Positions 7,879-17,185 are shown, numbered from the stretch's first letter. The stretch: 64,000 nucleotides of DNA from Kumtagia sp052180275 (GCF_052180275.1 NZ_CP197465.1:3906001-3970000); one strand, 5' to 3'. The notes: a model not told the origin generated them from the letters alone. Translations and numbers: made by a program.

Positions 7879-8327
7879 GGCTTCAACTCACCATAGACGA
7901 GACGCCCTTCCGCGACGATGCGGGACACAAACGACGTCCGCAGTTCCAGCGCTTCGAAAAAATCCTCATGTCCGCATGGCACGACATCAGCGCCGATTTC
8001 GCTTCCCGAGACAGGCGCATAGACCTTCTCATAATCATCCGAACCGAATGCGCCGTGGCGCTTGGCAACCACCAACAAATCGAAGTCGCTGTCTTGTCTC
8101 GCATCGCCACGAGCCCGGCTACCGAAAAGCCAGATCATTTGCGGGTCGAGAGCCGCGACCAGCCTGTCGACAAGCTCCGCCAGCGCATCGGCCTCGTTGT
8201 CGTGCGACCCATAGTTCGGCGGCACAATACGACCGTCCGGTGTCACCCAGACATTGCCGACGCGCTGGCCGAGTATCCCGGTCAGGCTTTCCTCGACCTC
8301 GCTCGTATGGTGTGCGGCAACAGCCAT
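7875..8327 (-). CDS. MNT-type minimal nucleotidyltransferase (putative antitoxin)
   Basis: A 150-residue protein. About 60 residues of N-terminal helix and loop lead into a pol-beta nucleotidyltransferase core: GSRARG (69-74), DSDFD with the metal pair D81/D83, and a third acidic residue near D114 in IGADVV. Such MNT proteins AMPylate and silence HEPN toxins in paired modules. The ATG lies in a TGATG overlap with the sufB stop, and its own stop overlaps the HEPN start, so sufB, MNT, HEPN and the next gene are read as one coupled unit. A longer in-frame extension runs into sufB and is rejected. Confidence 0.87.
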   Translation of the reverse strand: MAVAAHHTSEVEESLTGILGQRVGNVWVTPDGRIVPPNYGSHDNEADALAELVDRLVAALDPQMIWLFGSRARGDARQDSDFDLLVVAKRHGAFGSDDYEKVYAPVSGSEIGADVVPCGHEDFFEALELRTSFVSRIVAEGRLVYGELKP

Positions 8328-9853
8328 CACCCCACGCTCCCCTCCAGCGAAATCCCGATCAGCTTCTGCGCCTCGACCGCGAACTCCATCGGCAGTTGCT
8401 GAATGACATCCTTGACGAAACCGTTGACGATCAGCGCGATCGCCTCCTCCTCGGGAATACCGCGCTGCATCACGTAGAACTTCTGGTCGTCGGATATCTT
8501 CGATGTCGTCGCCTCGTGCTCGAACTGGGCGCTGGCGTTTTTCGCCTCGATGTATGGCACCGTATGCGCGCCGCAATTGTTGCCGATGAGCAGGGAGTCG
8601 CAGTTGGTGAAATTGCGTGCGTCGGTCGCCTTGCGGTGCGCCGAGACCTGGCCGCGATAGGTGTTCTGCGAGAAGCCGGCGGCGATGCCCTTGGAGATGA
8701 TGCGGCTCGTCGTGTTCTTGCCGAGATGGATCATCTTGGTACCGCTATCGACCTGCTGATAACCGTTCGATACGGCGATCGAATAGAACTCGCCGTGGGA
8801 ATCGTCGCCGCGCAGGATGCAGCTCGGATATTTCCAGGTGATCGCCGATCCGGTCTCCACCTGCGTCCACGAGATCTTCGAACGGTCGCCGCGGCAGTCG
8901 CCGCGCTTAGTGACGAAATTATAGATGCCGCCCTTGCCCTCGGCGTCGCCGGGATACCAGTTCTGGACGGTCGAATACTTGATCTCGGCGTCATCCAGCG
9001 CCACCAATTCGACCACGGCGGCGTGAAGCTGGTTCTCGTCGCGCTGCGGCGCGGTGCAGCCTTCGAGATAGGAGACGTAAGCCCCCTCCTCGGCGATGAT
9101 CAGTGTGCGTTCGAACTGGCCGGTGTTCTTCTCGTTGATGCGGAAATAGGTCGAGAGTTCCATCGGGCAGCGCACGCCCTTCGGCACGAACACGAAGGAG
9201 CCGTCGGTGAACACAGCTGAGTTCAGCGTCGCGTAATAATTGTCGGATGTCGGAACGACCGTTCCAAGATATTTCTGCACCAGTTCCGGATGCTCGCGGA
9301 TCGCCTCCGACATCGAGCAGAAGATGACGCCCGCCCGCGCAAGCTCTTCCTTGAAGGTGGTGACGACGGAAACCGAATCGAACACCGCGTCGACCGCGAC
9401 GCGGCCGGATTTATAGACATTGTCGTTGGCGACGCCGTCGTCATCCTCGTCGGCAGCCGGCGCTTTCTGGACACCGGCCAGAATCTCCTGCTCCTTCAGC
9501 GGGATGCCGAGCTTTTCGTAGACCTTCAGCAGTTCCGGATCGACCTCGTCGAGCGAACGCGGGCCGGACTGGCTCTTCGGCGCCGCGTAATAATAGAGAT
9601 CCTGGAAATCGATCTTCGGATAGTGGACGCGCGCCCAGGTTGGCTCGTCCAGCGTCAGCCAGCGGCGATAGGCGCCGAGGCGCCATTCGAGCATCCACTC
9701 CGGCTCGCCCTTCTTGGCCGAGATGAACCGGATGATGTCCTCGGACAGGCCCTTTGGGGCCTTGTCCATCTCGATGATCGATTCAAAACCGTATTTGTAT
9801 TGATCGACATCGATCTTGCGGACCTGCTCGATCGTTTCCTGCACAGCAGGCAT
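8327..9853 (-). CDS. sufB: Fe-S cluster assembly scaffold protein SufB
   Basis: A 508-residue SufB. Family motifs in order: KYGFESIIEMDKAPKGLSED near the N-terminus, VYEKLGIPLKEQ, FVFVPKGVRCPMELSTYFRI, SYLEGCTAPQRDENQLHAAV (with the cluster/sulfur-related Cys), FVTKRGDCRGDRSKISWTQ, and C-terminal ALIVNGFVKDVIQQLP. SufB accepts sulfur from SufS and holds the nascent cluster with SufD and SufC. I choose the second ATG (MPAVQETIE) because GGAG lies 6 bases before it; a start four codons earlier is possible. The MNT gene overlaps its stop codon. Confidence 0.97.
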   Translation of the reverse strand: MPAVQETIEQVRKIDVDQYKYGFESIIEMDKAPKGLSEDIIRFISAKKGEPEWMLEWRLGAYRRWLTLDEPTWARVHYPKIDFQDLYYYAAPKSQSGPRSLDEVDPELLKVYEKLGIPLKEQEILAGVQKAPAADEDDDGVANDNVYKSGRVAVDAVFDSVSVVTTFKEELARAGVIFCSMSEAIREHPELVQKYLGTVVPTSDNYYATLNSAVFTDGSFVFVPKGVRCPMELSTYFRINEKNTGQFERTLIIAEEGAYVSYLEGCTAPQRDENQLHAAVVELVALDDAEIKYSTVQNWYPGDAEGKGGIYNFVTKRGDCRGDRSKISWTQVETGSAITWKYPSCILRGDDSHGEFYSIAVSNGYQQVDSGTKMIHLGKNTTSRIISKGIAAGFSQNTYRGQVSAHRKATDARNFTNCDSLLIGNNCGAHTVPYIEAKNASAQFEHEATTSKISDDQKFYVMQRGIPEEEAIALIVNGFVKDVIQQLPMEFAVEAQKLIGISLEGSVG

Positions 9854-9996
9854 CGCGTTCTCCATCCATGCCGGGTTAAAGGCCCGACCGTTTTCAAACT
9901 ATGGCACCGCCAGGCGGCGTAGCCTCTATATAGTGCGCCTTGCGCCGCATTCACGGGCCAAAGGCCGCGGGCCGGAAGGCCAGCGCGCCGACCGGT

Positions 9997-11196
9997 TCAT
10001 GCAGCGCGGATTTCTCCGCCGCGGCGCGCGGCCAATCGTGCAAGCACGGCTGCAAAGCGCTCGATCTCGGCCTCGCTGGTTGCCTCGCCGATCGACACGC
10101 GCAACCCGCCTTCCGGCTGCGAAACGCCCATCGCCTTCAGCACATGGCTCGGCCCGACCTTGCCCGACGAACAGGCCGATCCGGCCGACACCGCGATGCC
10201 CGCAAGATCGAAGGCGATCTGCGCCGTCTCGGCCTTGACGCCGGGCACGGCGAAGAAAACCGTGTTGGCCAGCCGCTCGACGTCAGCCCCGAATATCTTT
10301 GCATCCGGAGCAGCCCGCAGAATGGCTGCTTCAATCACACTACGCTTCGCCCGCACCGCCTCGTTGCCCGCCAGCGCGGACGCTGCATGGCGTGCCGCTG
10401 CACCGAAACCGGCAATGCCCGACAGATTTTCCGTGCCGGCCCGAAATCCCTTCTCCTGCCCGCCGCCGGTGACCAGCGGCACAGGCATCATCAAATCGGC
10501 CTTGCCGACGAAAGCGCCGACGCCCTTCGGGCCGCCGATCTTGTGCGCTGACAGAATCAGGAAATCCCCGCAAGACCCTGTAATGTCGAGCGGAATACGT
10601 CCTGCCGCCTGCACCGCATCGACGACCAGAACGCCACCGGCAGCCTTCACAAGGTCGGAAATCCTGCCAACCGGCTGCAGCACGCCTGTCTCGTTGTTCG
10701 CCGCATGCACCGCCACCAGCGGCAGACCGTCGCTTTTGTCGTGCGCAGCCAACGCCGTTTCCAGCGCGGCAAGATCAAGAATGCCGTCGCCGTCGACGCC
10801 GATACGGCTGACCTGCTCGGCGGGAAACCGTCCGCCGGAGAGGATGCACGGATGATCGGCCGCCGACACATAGAGCCGCGACATGCGCAAAGGACTGCGG
10901 CCCATGCGCCAGTCCGGCGTCAGCAAGGTCGTCGCGGCCTCGGTTGCGCCCGACGTGAAGACCACATGCTCCGGCCTGCCGCCCGCCAGCGCGGCGACAT
11001 CGGCGCGCGCTTCCTCGACCAGCCGCCGCGCGGCGCGGCCCTCGCCATGCACTGACGAGGCGTTGCCCGTCATGTCCAGGGCGGCAAGCATCGCCGCCCG
11101 CGCCGCGGGAAGCAGCGGCGCGCTGGCATTGTAGTCGAGATAGGCACGCGGCTCGGCCATCTTCACACGGGTTCCGTCGGAAAGATCGCATGGCAT
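9997..11196 (-). CDS. Cysteine desulfurase, IscS/NifS-like (group I), first gene of the suf operon
   Basis: A 399-residue PLP enzyme. YLDYNASAPLLP opens the fold, HAANNETGVLQP and VDAVQAAGR bind PLP, K219 in SAHKIGGPKGVG is the Schiff-base lysine, and C342 in SAGSACSSGK is on the long flexible loop of group I enzymes. This makes it distinct from SufS at 3224-4465: the operon carries both classes. The start ATG at 11196 has AGGAAA 5 bases upstream; a later ATG (MAEPRAYL) is possible. It lies 143 bp before sufB and directly behind the candidate Irr box, so it probably heads the operon. Confidence 0.93.
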   Translation of the reverse strand: MPCDLSDGTRVKMAEPRAYLDYNASAPLLPAARAAMLAALDMTGNASSVHGEGRAARRLVEEARADVAALAGGRPEHVVFTSGATEAATTLLTPDWRMGRSPLRMSRLYVSAADHPCILSGGRFPAEQVSRIGVDGDGILDLAALETALAAHDKSDGLPLVAVHAANNETGVLQPVGRISDLVKAAGGVLVVDAVQAAGRIPLDITGSCGDFLILSAHKIGGPKGVGAFVGKADLMMPVPLVTGGGQEKGFRAGTENLSGIAGFGAAARHAASALAGNEAVRAKRSVIEAAILRAAPDAKIFGADVERLANTVFFAVPGVKAETAQIAFDLAGIAVSAGSACSSGKVGPSHVLKAMGVSQPEGGLRVSIGEATSEAEIERFAAVLARLAARRGGEIRAA

Positions 11197-11261
11197 CGCA
11201 ATTTCCTTGAACTTGCGATGCAAGACATCCTATCTACCCGAGAAAATTGCTCGTTCGTCAC

Positions 11262-11278
11262 TTTTGAACAGTTCTAAA
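11262..11278 (-). promoter_or_regulatory. Candidate Irr-binding box (ICE) in front of the suf operon
   Basis: The plus strand reads TTTTGAACAGTTCTAAA; the minus strand reads TTTAGAACTGTTCAAAA. This matches the iron-control-element form TTTAGAAnnnTTCTAAA with one mismatch, and is an almost perfect palindrome 66 bp before the desulfurase start. Irr is the haem-responsive iron regulator of rhizobia, known to act on suf operons. The binding itself is inferred. Confidence 0.65.
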
Positions 11279-11370
11279 CTAGCTTGTAGGTAGACGCATC
11301 CGACGCGTCAAGGCCGAAGCCGGGATTGTGACCGACGGGCGGCCCATAAATCGAAGATGTGGAGTAAACA

Positions 11371-12045
11371 ATGCCCGAGGTGATTTTTGCCGGTCCGGCA
11401 GGCCGTCTGGAAGGTCGTTACCAGCCGTCCACCGAGAAAAGCGCGCCGATCGCCATCGTGCTGCATCCGCATCCGCAGTTCGGCGGGACGATGAACAACA
11501 AGATCGTCTACGACCTGTTCTATATGTTCCAGAAGCGCAATTTCACCACGCTGCGCTTCAATTTCCGCAGCATCGGCCGCAGCCAGGGCGAATTCGACCA
11601 CGGCATGGGCGAACTGTCCGATGCCGCCGCCGCGCTCGACTGGATCCAGTCGCTGCATCCCGATTCGAAAAGCTGCTGGGTCGCCGGCTATTCGTTCGGC
11701 GCCTGGATCGGCATGCAGTTGCTGATGCGCCGTCCGGAGATCGAAGGCTTCATCTCGGTCGCGCCGCAGCCCAACACCTATGACTTCTCGTTCCTGGCGC
11801 CTTGCCCGTCGTCGGGCCTGATCATCCATGGCGATTCCGACAAGGTGGCGCCGCCGAAGGACGTGCAGGGTCTGGTCGACAAGCTGCATGCGCAAAAAGG
11901 CATCACCATCACCCAGAAGACGCTGCCCGGCGCCAATCACTTCTTCTCCAACGACCCGCAGATCCTGCTGGACGAATGCGCCGACTATCTGGACAAGCGC
12001 CTCGCCGGCCAACTGGCCGATCCGCGCCCGAAGCGGCTGCGCTGA
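11371..12045 (+). CDS. Alpha/beta hydrolase
   Basis: A 224-residue small alpha/beta hydrolase. IAIVLHPHPQFGGTMNNK gives the oxyanion region, VAGYSFGAWIGMQLL has the nucleophilic Ser in GYSFGA, IIHGDSDKVAPP supplies the acid Asp, and LPGANHFFSND the catalytic His. This pattern (HPHPxxGGxxxN, GYSFG) is the cytosolic serine-hydrolase group conserved in alphaproteobacteria; the substrate is unknown. ATG start follows a weak GGAG. It is transcribed away from the suf operon, from the same intergenic region as the Irr box. Confidence 0.88.
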   Translation: MPEVIFAGPAGRLEGRYQPSTEKSAPIAIVLHPHPQFGGTMNNKIVYDLFYMFQKRNFTTLRFNFRSIGRSQGEFDHGMGELSDAAAALDWIQSLHPDSKSCWVAGYSFGAWIGMQLLMRRPEIEGFISVAPQPNTYDFSFLAPCPSSGLIIHGDSDKVAPPKDVQGLVDKLHAQKGITITQKTLPGANHFFSNDPQILLDECADYLDKRLAGQLADPRPKRLR

Positions 12046-12433
12046 AACAGGTTCCGGAACCCGGTGGGGCGGGCTGCAAGCGCCGCCCTGATTGGGGCCG
12101 AGACAGGTTCCAACTCCACCAGAATACCCGCGCCGATTTCTTTAATGCGGGCAGCCGTCCGCCGACGGCATGGCGGCGCGTGAGTTCAGCAACGGTGTTG
12201 GGCCGTGTTTCGACGCGACAGCGCGGCAAGCCCCGTGAGATAGTCCGGTATGACCTTGGCCCAGCCGCCCAGCCTGCCGGGGCGAGGCGTGCCGCCGTTC
12301 GCGGAGCCGAGCGGATTGACGGCCAAAGTCATGCAGAGCCGGCCATGACGGGAATTGCAACGACGGTACGATGTCCCGCGCTACAGAGGGGCGGAGGCGG
12401 CCCTGCCGACGCCGGGCCGCCCGCATTCAAGTC
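12046..12433. other. Intergenic region, no gene seen
   Basis: About 390 GC-rich bases between converging genes. At 12067-12091 GGGCGG and CCGCCC could form a hairpin after the hydrolase, but there is no T-run, so I do not call a terminator. No conserved reading frame is visible. Confidence 0.4.
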
Positions 12434-13798
12434 TTACTTCGCCTTCAGGAACTCGCCGACCTCGAGCAGAACGAGCTCATTGTCGTCGGCCTTGTCGAGC
12501 GCGCGCCCGGCCGAGAACGGCAAGTTGTTGTCGTTGCCGACGATGATATGCGTGCCATCGACCACGTCGACATTCTCGATGGTGACGAAAGGCATGTCGT
12601 AGAACCCCTCGCCGCCGCCCTGGCGCTTCCTGTTGTCGGGATCAGGCACCTTCATCAGGTCGATGTAACCGATCTTGCGGACCGAACCGCCGACATTGGC
12701 GTCGTTCATCTCGATCTTGTAGATGCGCTTCAGTTTGGCAGGGGTGGCGAAGCAATCCGGCGTCGGGTTCTTGGCGTCCACGCAGGCTTTATCCGCAACG
12801 CCCGCGCCGTTATCCCGCTCAATCACCAGCGCCGTCGTGGCGTCGATCATGTTGAAGTCGCCGATGGCCTCACCACCCTCCGCGAGCGGATAAAGCCAGC
12901 TACGGCCGGTCCACGACTTCGACGCGACGTCGAATTCGATCACACGCAGAGCAGTCCGGCCGTTGGCCTGCTCGACCTTGCCGTCGTCGCCATAGAGCGG
13001 GCCTTCGAGCAAGGCGTAGAGCTTCGAGCCGTCCGGCGCCTGGGCGAGGCCTTCATAGCCGCCCGAACGCTTCACGTTGAATTTCGGCGTCGGCGCGGCC
13101 GGGTTCGCCTGCAGCGTCACTTTCGGATTGTCGGGCGACAGAACCGGCTTGCCGTCGACGACCGTGTCGATCACGTCGAGGAGCTTGCCCTGCAGGTCGA
13201 CCTTGATCAGGTAAGGCCCGAATTCCTCGCCGATCCAGAAACCGTCGGCCACCGGCTGCACCGATTCCACGTCGAAGTCGCCGCCGGTCAGGAAGCGGGT
13301 GTCGCTGCCTTCCAGCACGATCGGGAACGGCGCCTTCTTGTCCGGGTCGGTCAGGAAGATGGTTTCCAGGCGCTCGACGGCCCCGGTGCTCCAGTCCGGC
13401 TTGATACGGTGGATCATCAGCGCCGCATCGGTCGAGTTCAGCTTGTTGCCAAGACCGTTGTCGGAGATGGTCCAGTAGGTGCCGTCGCCGATGGTCTTGA
13501 TGCCGGACAGGCCCTGCACGGCCTGACCGTCGAAGGGCAGCGACAGGCCGGTCAGGCGGACGCCGTCCTTGGCCGGCACGCTGCCGAGTGCGGCGGCGCG
13601 CTTGCGGTCCGGCGTCGAGAATTTTCCGACGGTCTGAAGATGCTCAGGCGCGTTCTCAGGTGCCTTGATGATGGTGTTGGCGGGCAGGATGGCCTGGCCG
13701 GCGAGTTTTGCGTCGAACTGCTTTTCCTGGGCGATGGCAAGGGTTGCCGTGCCGGTCAGGGCGATGGCGGCGGCAGCCGCGAGTAGGGAGCGTCGCAT
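12434..13798 (-). CDS. Exported esterase-like-activity-of-phytase family protein
   Basis: A 454-residue protein with a Sec signal peptide (residues 1-23, cleavage near AIAQ). The rest resembles the phytase-like beta-propeller family (PF13449): GLSGIKTIGDGTYWTISDNG, FDVESVQPVADGFWIGEEFGPYLIKVD, GGYEGLAQAPDGSKLYALLEGP, and a C-terminal VDVVDGTHIIVGNDNNLPFS. Acidic residues near D/E-E-F-G are typical for metal-binding propellers. These proteins are periplasmic and thought to cleave phosphoesters, but activity is not proved. Monocistronic. Confidence 0.88.
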   Translation of the reverse strand: MRRSLLAAAAAIALTGTATLAIAQEKQFDAKLAGQAILPANTIIKAPENAPEHLQTVGKFSTPDRKRAAALGSVPAKDGVRLTGLSLPFDGQAVQGLSGIKTIGDGTYWTISDNGLGNKLNSTDAALMIHRIKPDWSTGAVERLETIFLTDPDKKAPFPIVLEGSDTRFLTGGDFDVESVQPVADGFWIGEEFGPYLIKVDLQGKLLDVIDTVVDGKPVLSPDNPKVTLQANPAAPTPKFNVKRSGGYEGLAQAPDGSKLYALLEGPLYGDDGKVEQANGRTALRVIEFDVASKSWTGRSWLYPLAEGGEAIGDFNMIDATTALVIERDNGAGVADKACVDAKNPTPDCFATPAKLKRIYKIEMNDANVGGSVRKIGYIDLMKVPDPDNRKRQGGGEGFYDMPFVTIENVDVVDGTHIIVGNDNNLPFSAGRALDKADDNELVLLEVGEFLKAK

Positions 13799-13957
13799 GG
13801 TGATGAAACCTGGCTGGAGGATGAAACACCGCCAGCGCTATGGCCGCCACGTGTCGGGCGATTGAAGCTTGGATGAAACTTCGATGACGTTCCCCGGTCA
13901 CGCTTCGAGGGGAACGCAGAGCAGCACGAGATTACAGCTTTGGCCTCGATGATTGCG

Positions 13958-15088
13958 TCAGGCGTTCCCGTCCGCAAGCACACCGCCACTGACCGCTTCG
14001 CGGCATCCGGTGGTGGTCGGGAATGTGAGCGGAAGTCCCTTCAGCGAACGCACGGCCAGATAGGCCCACGCTTCCGCCTCCGTGGCGTCGCCGTCCAGCC
14101 CGACATCTTCCGCCAGCACCACCTCGGCGCCAGCTGGCCCGGCACCTTTGCGCATATCGCCCACGATATGTGGGTTCTTGCGCCCGCCGCCGCAGATGAT
14201 CCACAGTTTCGGCTTTTCCGGCATGTGCTCGGCGCTTTTCAGGATCGCTTCGGCGGAGACGGCGGCCAGCGTGCGCGCGCCGTCGGCCAGTTCGAGACCC
14301 CTCGCCTTCTCCAGCGTGAAATCGTTGCGGTCAAGCGACTTGGGTCCTGGCTTGTTGAAGAACGGTGCATCAAGATACGCATCCACAACATACCCAACGA
14401 CGCCCCCCTCGCTGGCGATCGCTCCGCCGGCATCGTAAGGCACGCCGCCCTCGCGTGAAACCCACTGGTCGATCAGCGTGTTGCCGGGACCGGTGTCGAA
14501 GGCGATGGGATCGCCCTCGGCGGGCACATAGGTGATGTTGGAAATGCCGCCGATATTGACAAAGACGACGGGGTAGCGGCCGGAAAATCCCGGCGGCAGC
14601 GAGCGCGCTAGCGCCGCGTGATAGGCCGGCACCAAAGGCGCCCCCTGCCCGCCGAACAGCATGTCGTTGGCACGCATGTCGTAGACGACGGGAATGCCGG
14701 TGCGCGCCGACAGCAACAGCCCGTCGCCGATCTGCACGGTCAGGCCCAAATAGGGCCGGTGCAGCACCGTCTGGCCATGAAATCCGATGATTTCCGGCGT
14801 GCCCCAGTCTTTCGCCCCGTTGCGGAGAAAGAGAGCGACTGCGTCAGCATGCCGGCCGGTGATGTCGCGCTCCAAAGCAGCCAGATCGCCCGGCCGCTCG
14901 TCACGGCGCACAATCGCCTTCGCGTCCTCCAGCCCCGCTTCGATGCGCCGGCGAAACGCAGCGTCGTAGGGCACGAACAAGGACGGCCCACGCTCGACAA
15001 GATTCTCGCCGTCGCTGCGCAGCATGGCGAGGTCGATGCCGTCCATCGACGTGCCGCTCATCAGGCCGATCGCTGCAATAAGGCTCAT
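13958..15088 (-). CDS. anmK: Anhydro-N-acetylmuramic acid kinase
   Basis: A 376-residue AnmK, which hydrolyses and phosphorylates 1,6-anhydroMurNAc from cell-wall turnover to MurNAc-6-P for recycling. The N-terminal GLMSGTSMDGIDLAM is the family signature; GFHGQTVLHRP, FVNIGGISNITYVP, FDTGPGNTLIDQW and WIICGGGRKNPHI follow in the order of the ASKHA fold. Length is normal. It lies head to head with tyrS, about 100 bp apart, an arrangement common in this group. Confidence 0.95.
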   Translation of the reverse strand: MSLIAAIGLMSGTSMDGIDLAMLRSDGENLVERGPSLFVPYDAAFRRRIEAGLEDAKAIVRRDERPGDLAALERDITGRHADAVALFLRNGAKDWGTPEIIGFHGQTVLHRPYLGLTVQIGDGLLLSARTGIPVVYDMRANDMLFGGQGAPLVPAYHAALARSLPPGFSGRYPVVFVNIGGISNITYVPAEGDPIAFDTGPGNTLIDQWVSREGGVPYDAGGAIASEGGVVGYVVDAYLDAPFFNKPGPKSLDRNDFTLEKARGLELADGARTLAAVSAEAILKSAEHMPEKPKLWIICGGGRKNPHIVGDMRKGAGPAGAEVVLAEDVGLDGDATEAEAWAYLAVRSLKGLPLTFPTTTGCREAVSGGVLADGNA

Positions 15089-15187
15089 TTCGATGCCGTC
15101 CTTGTGATTCCCAGCCCGCCGATGCTAAAGGCCCGCAGCCGCGCGCGCCATGCGCGGTCCTCCCGTATCGTCTTCCGGAACGCCGTC

Positions 15188-16441
15188 ATGCCCGCCTTCA
15201 AATCCGATTTCCTGCGCATCCTCTCCGAGCGCGGTTTTATCCACCAGGTCTCCGACGAGGCCGCGCTGGACGAATTGTTCCTGAAAGAGACCGTGACCGC
15301 CTATGTCGGCTACGACGCGACCGCGACCAGCCTGCATATCGGCAATCTGATTTCCGCAACCATGCTCTACTGGATGCAGGAGACCGGGCACCGCCCGATC
15401 GCCCTGATGGGCGGTGGCACCTCGATGATCGGTGACCCGTCCTTTCGCGACGAGCAGCGCGGCCTGCTGACGGCGGAAAAGATCAATGAGAACATCGAGG
15501 GCATCAAGAAAATCTTCTCGCGCATCCTGCGCTTCGGCGACGGCCCGAACGACGCGATCATGGTCAACAACGCCGACTGGCTCTTGAAACTCAACTATGT
15601 CGAGTTCCTGCGCGATGTCGGCCGGCATTTCTCGGTCAACCGGATGCTGACCTTCGACAGCGTGAAGCTGCGCCTCGACCGCGAGCAGTCGCTGTCCTTC
15701 CTTGAATTCAACTACATGATCCTGCAGGGCTACGACTTCGTCGAACTCAGCCGCCGCTACGACTGCCGGCTGCAGATGGGCGGCTCCGACCAGTGGGGCA
15801 ACATCATCAACGGCGTCGATTTGAGCCACCGCATGGGCGGCCAGCAGCTTTTCGCGCTGACCACGCCGCTGCTCACCACGTCTTCCGGCGCAAAAATGGG
15901 CAAGTCGGCCAAGGGCGCCGTGTGGCTCAACGGCGACCTCTTCTCGCCCTACGATTTCTGGCAATACTGGCGCAACACCGAGGACGCCGACGTCGAGCGT
16001 TTCCTGAAGATCTTCACCCGCCTGCCGCTCGACGAGATCGCAAGGCTTGCAGCGCTCGGCGGCAACGAGATCAATGAAGCGAAGAAGGTGCTCGCCACCG
16101 AGGCGACCGCGATCGTGCATGGCCGCGACGCCGCCGAGCAGGCTGCCGAGACGGCGCGCAAAACCTTCGAGGAAGGTGCGCTGGCCGACACGCTGCCGAC
16201 CATCGAGGTCTCCGGATCGGAGCTTCAGGCGGGCATCGGTCTGCTCGCCCTGCTGGTCAAGGCCGGGCTCGCCGCTTCAAACGGCGAGGCGCGCCGTCAC
16301 GTGCAGGGCGGAGCGGTGCGTCTCAACGACCAGCCGGTCCAGGACGAGCGCCGCTCTGTGACTTCTGCCGATGTAACGTCCGACGGCGTGGCAAAGCTGT
16401 CGGTCGGCAAGAAGAAACACGTGCTGGTGCGGCCTGCGTAA
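15188..16441 (+). CDS. tyrS: Tyrosyl-tRNA synthetase
   Basis: A 417-residue class I synthetase that charges tRNA-Tyr. HIGH-type motif LHIGN at about 49-53, GGGTSMIGDPS, the tyrosine-binding YMILQGYDF and QMGGSDQWGNI, and the KMSKS-type motif KMGKS near 236-240. An S4 RNA-binding domain closes the protein (NGEARRHVQGGAVRLNDQPV). The frame is open far upstream, but the ATG at 15188 (MPAFKSDFLRIL) is the conserved family start. A likely terminator follows. Confidence 0.97.
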   Translation: MPAFKSDFLRILSERGFIHQVSDEAALDELFLKETVTAYVGYDATATSLHIGNLISATMLYWMQETGHRPIALMGGGTSMIGDPSFRDEQRGLLTAEKINENIEGIKKIFSRILRFGDGPNDAIMVNNADWLLKLNYVEFLRDVGRHFSVNRMLTFDSVKLRLDREQSLSFLEFNYMILQGYDFVELSRRYDCRLQMGGSDQWGNIINGVDLSHRMGGQQLFALTTPLLTTSSGAKMGKSAKGAVWLNGDLFSPYDFWQYWRNTEDADVERFLKIFTRLPLDEIARLAALGGNEINEAKKVLATEATAIVHGRDAAEQAAETARKTFEEGALADTLPTIEVSGSELQAGIGLLALLVKAGLAASNGEARRHVQGGAVRLNDQPVQDERRSVTSADVTSDGVAKLSVGKKKHVLVRPA

Positions 16442-16445
16442 CATT

Positions 16446-16469
16446 GCCGGCCGGACAATGCCGGCTTTT
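16446..16469 (+). terminator. Candidate Rho-independent terminator of tyrS
   Basis: GCCGGC at 16446-16451 pairs with GCCGGC at 16460-16465 around an 8-base loop and is followed by TTTT. It begins 4 bases after the tyrS stop. Confidence 0.6.
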
Positions 16470-16738
16470 GGTACGGATATGGGCCGATGATATGCGAGCG
16501 GCTGCTTTCGCATATTGCGGACAGGATTATTATGCTTCGGGTGCGGCGTGAAACTTCCCGACGCGGAGGCGTTCAGAGGCGGCTCGGCTTGTTTCAACAG
16601 GCTCGTCGGCCTTATAATTCCAACGGCGGTTAGCCCTCCTTACCATTGGCATCGGAATACCAACACCTCTGCCGCCAAGCGCACCAGGCGGATGGCGTTC
16701 GAATCCTCAACAAGTCAACCCGGCATGCAGTTCGTCGG

Positions 16739-17185
16739 TCACGACGTATCGATGCGCCCCGCCCCAGGAGAGGCCATTGCGTGCCGCGCCCTCATTGCCT
16801 GATCCCGCCACGCCATCGCCGGCGCGCTTTGCGCAAGACGCCGGTTCGTCCCGCCGCGAAACGGCCGCCGCCCGGCGAAAAGATTCTGCAGACCGCAGAA
16901 GACGATGGCCAGCGCGCGCAAGCAGCGGGCAAGATGCAAAGCCTCGGCGCAGCCATCGCCATCCGCTCCGCGGACCACAGTCGGGGGCAAGGCAAGCGCG
17001 CCGCCGCTCTGCTCGATAGCAAACGCCCGTGCAACGGCCTCGGCCGGCCGCAAGAGCGCCAACACCAGCACGCGAAGCGGGAGCGGCAGGACGCAAAGGA
17101 ACTCGGCCAGAACAGCCAGCTTGAGCAGCACCGCTGCGATGCCCTTCAGCGTCTCCTGCTCATTTTCGCGTTCCGCGCGGTCCAT
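16739..17185 (-). CDS. Hypothetical membrane-associated protein
   Basis: A 148-residue protein of no family I recognise. Residues about 13-45 are hydrophobic (two short helices around LPLPLRVLVLALL), then a middle stretch GGALALPPTVVRGADG and a second hydrophobic patch near RALAIVFCGLQNLF, ending in an Arg/Ala-rich tail. The ATG is well supported: GGAGG lies 5 bases upstream. The neighbours are tyrS and the AsmA-like gene on either side with no close spacing. Reality of the gene rests on the ribosome site and hydrophobic pattern. Confidence 0.55.
   Translation of the reverse strand: MDRAERENEQETLKGIAAVLLKLAVLAEFLCVLPLPLRVLVLALLRPAEAVARAFAIEQSGGALALPPTVVRGADGDGCAEALHLARCLRALAIVFCGLQNLFAGRRPFRGGTNRRLAQSAPAMAWRDQAMRARHAMASPGAGRIDTS

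Noticed and set aside
12067..12091. Terminator after the hydrolase at 11371-12045
   Set aside because: The hairpin has no T-run; left as part of the intergenic note.
12371..13786. 471-codon plus-strand frame opposite the phytase-like gene
   Set aside because: Same reason: a mirror of a gene with signal peptide and conserved motifs.
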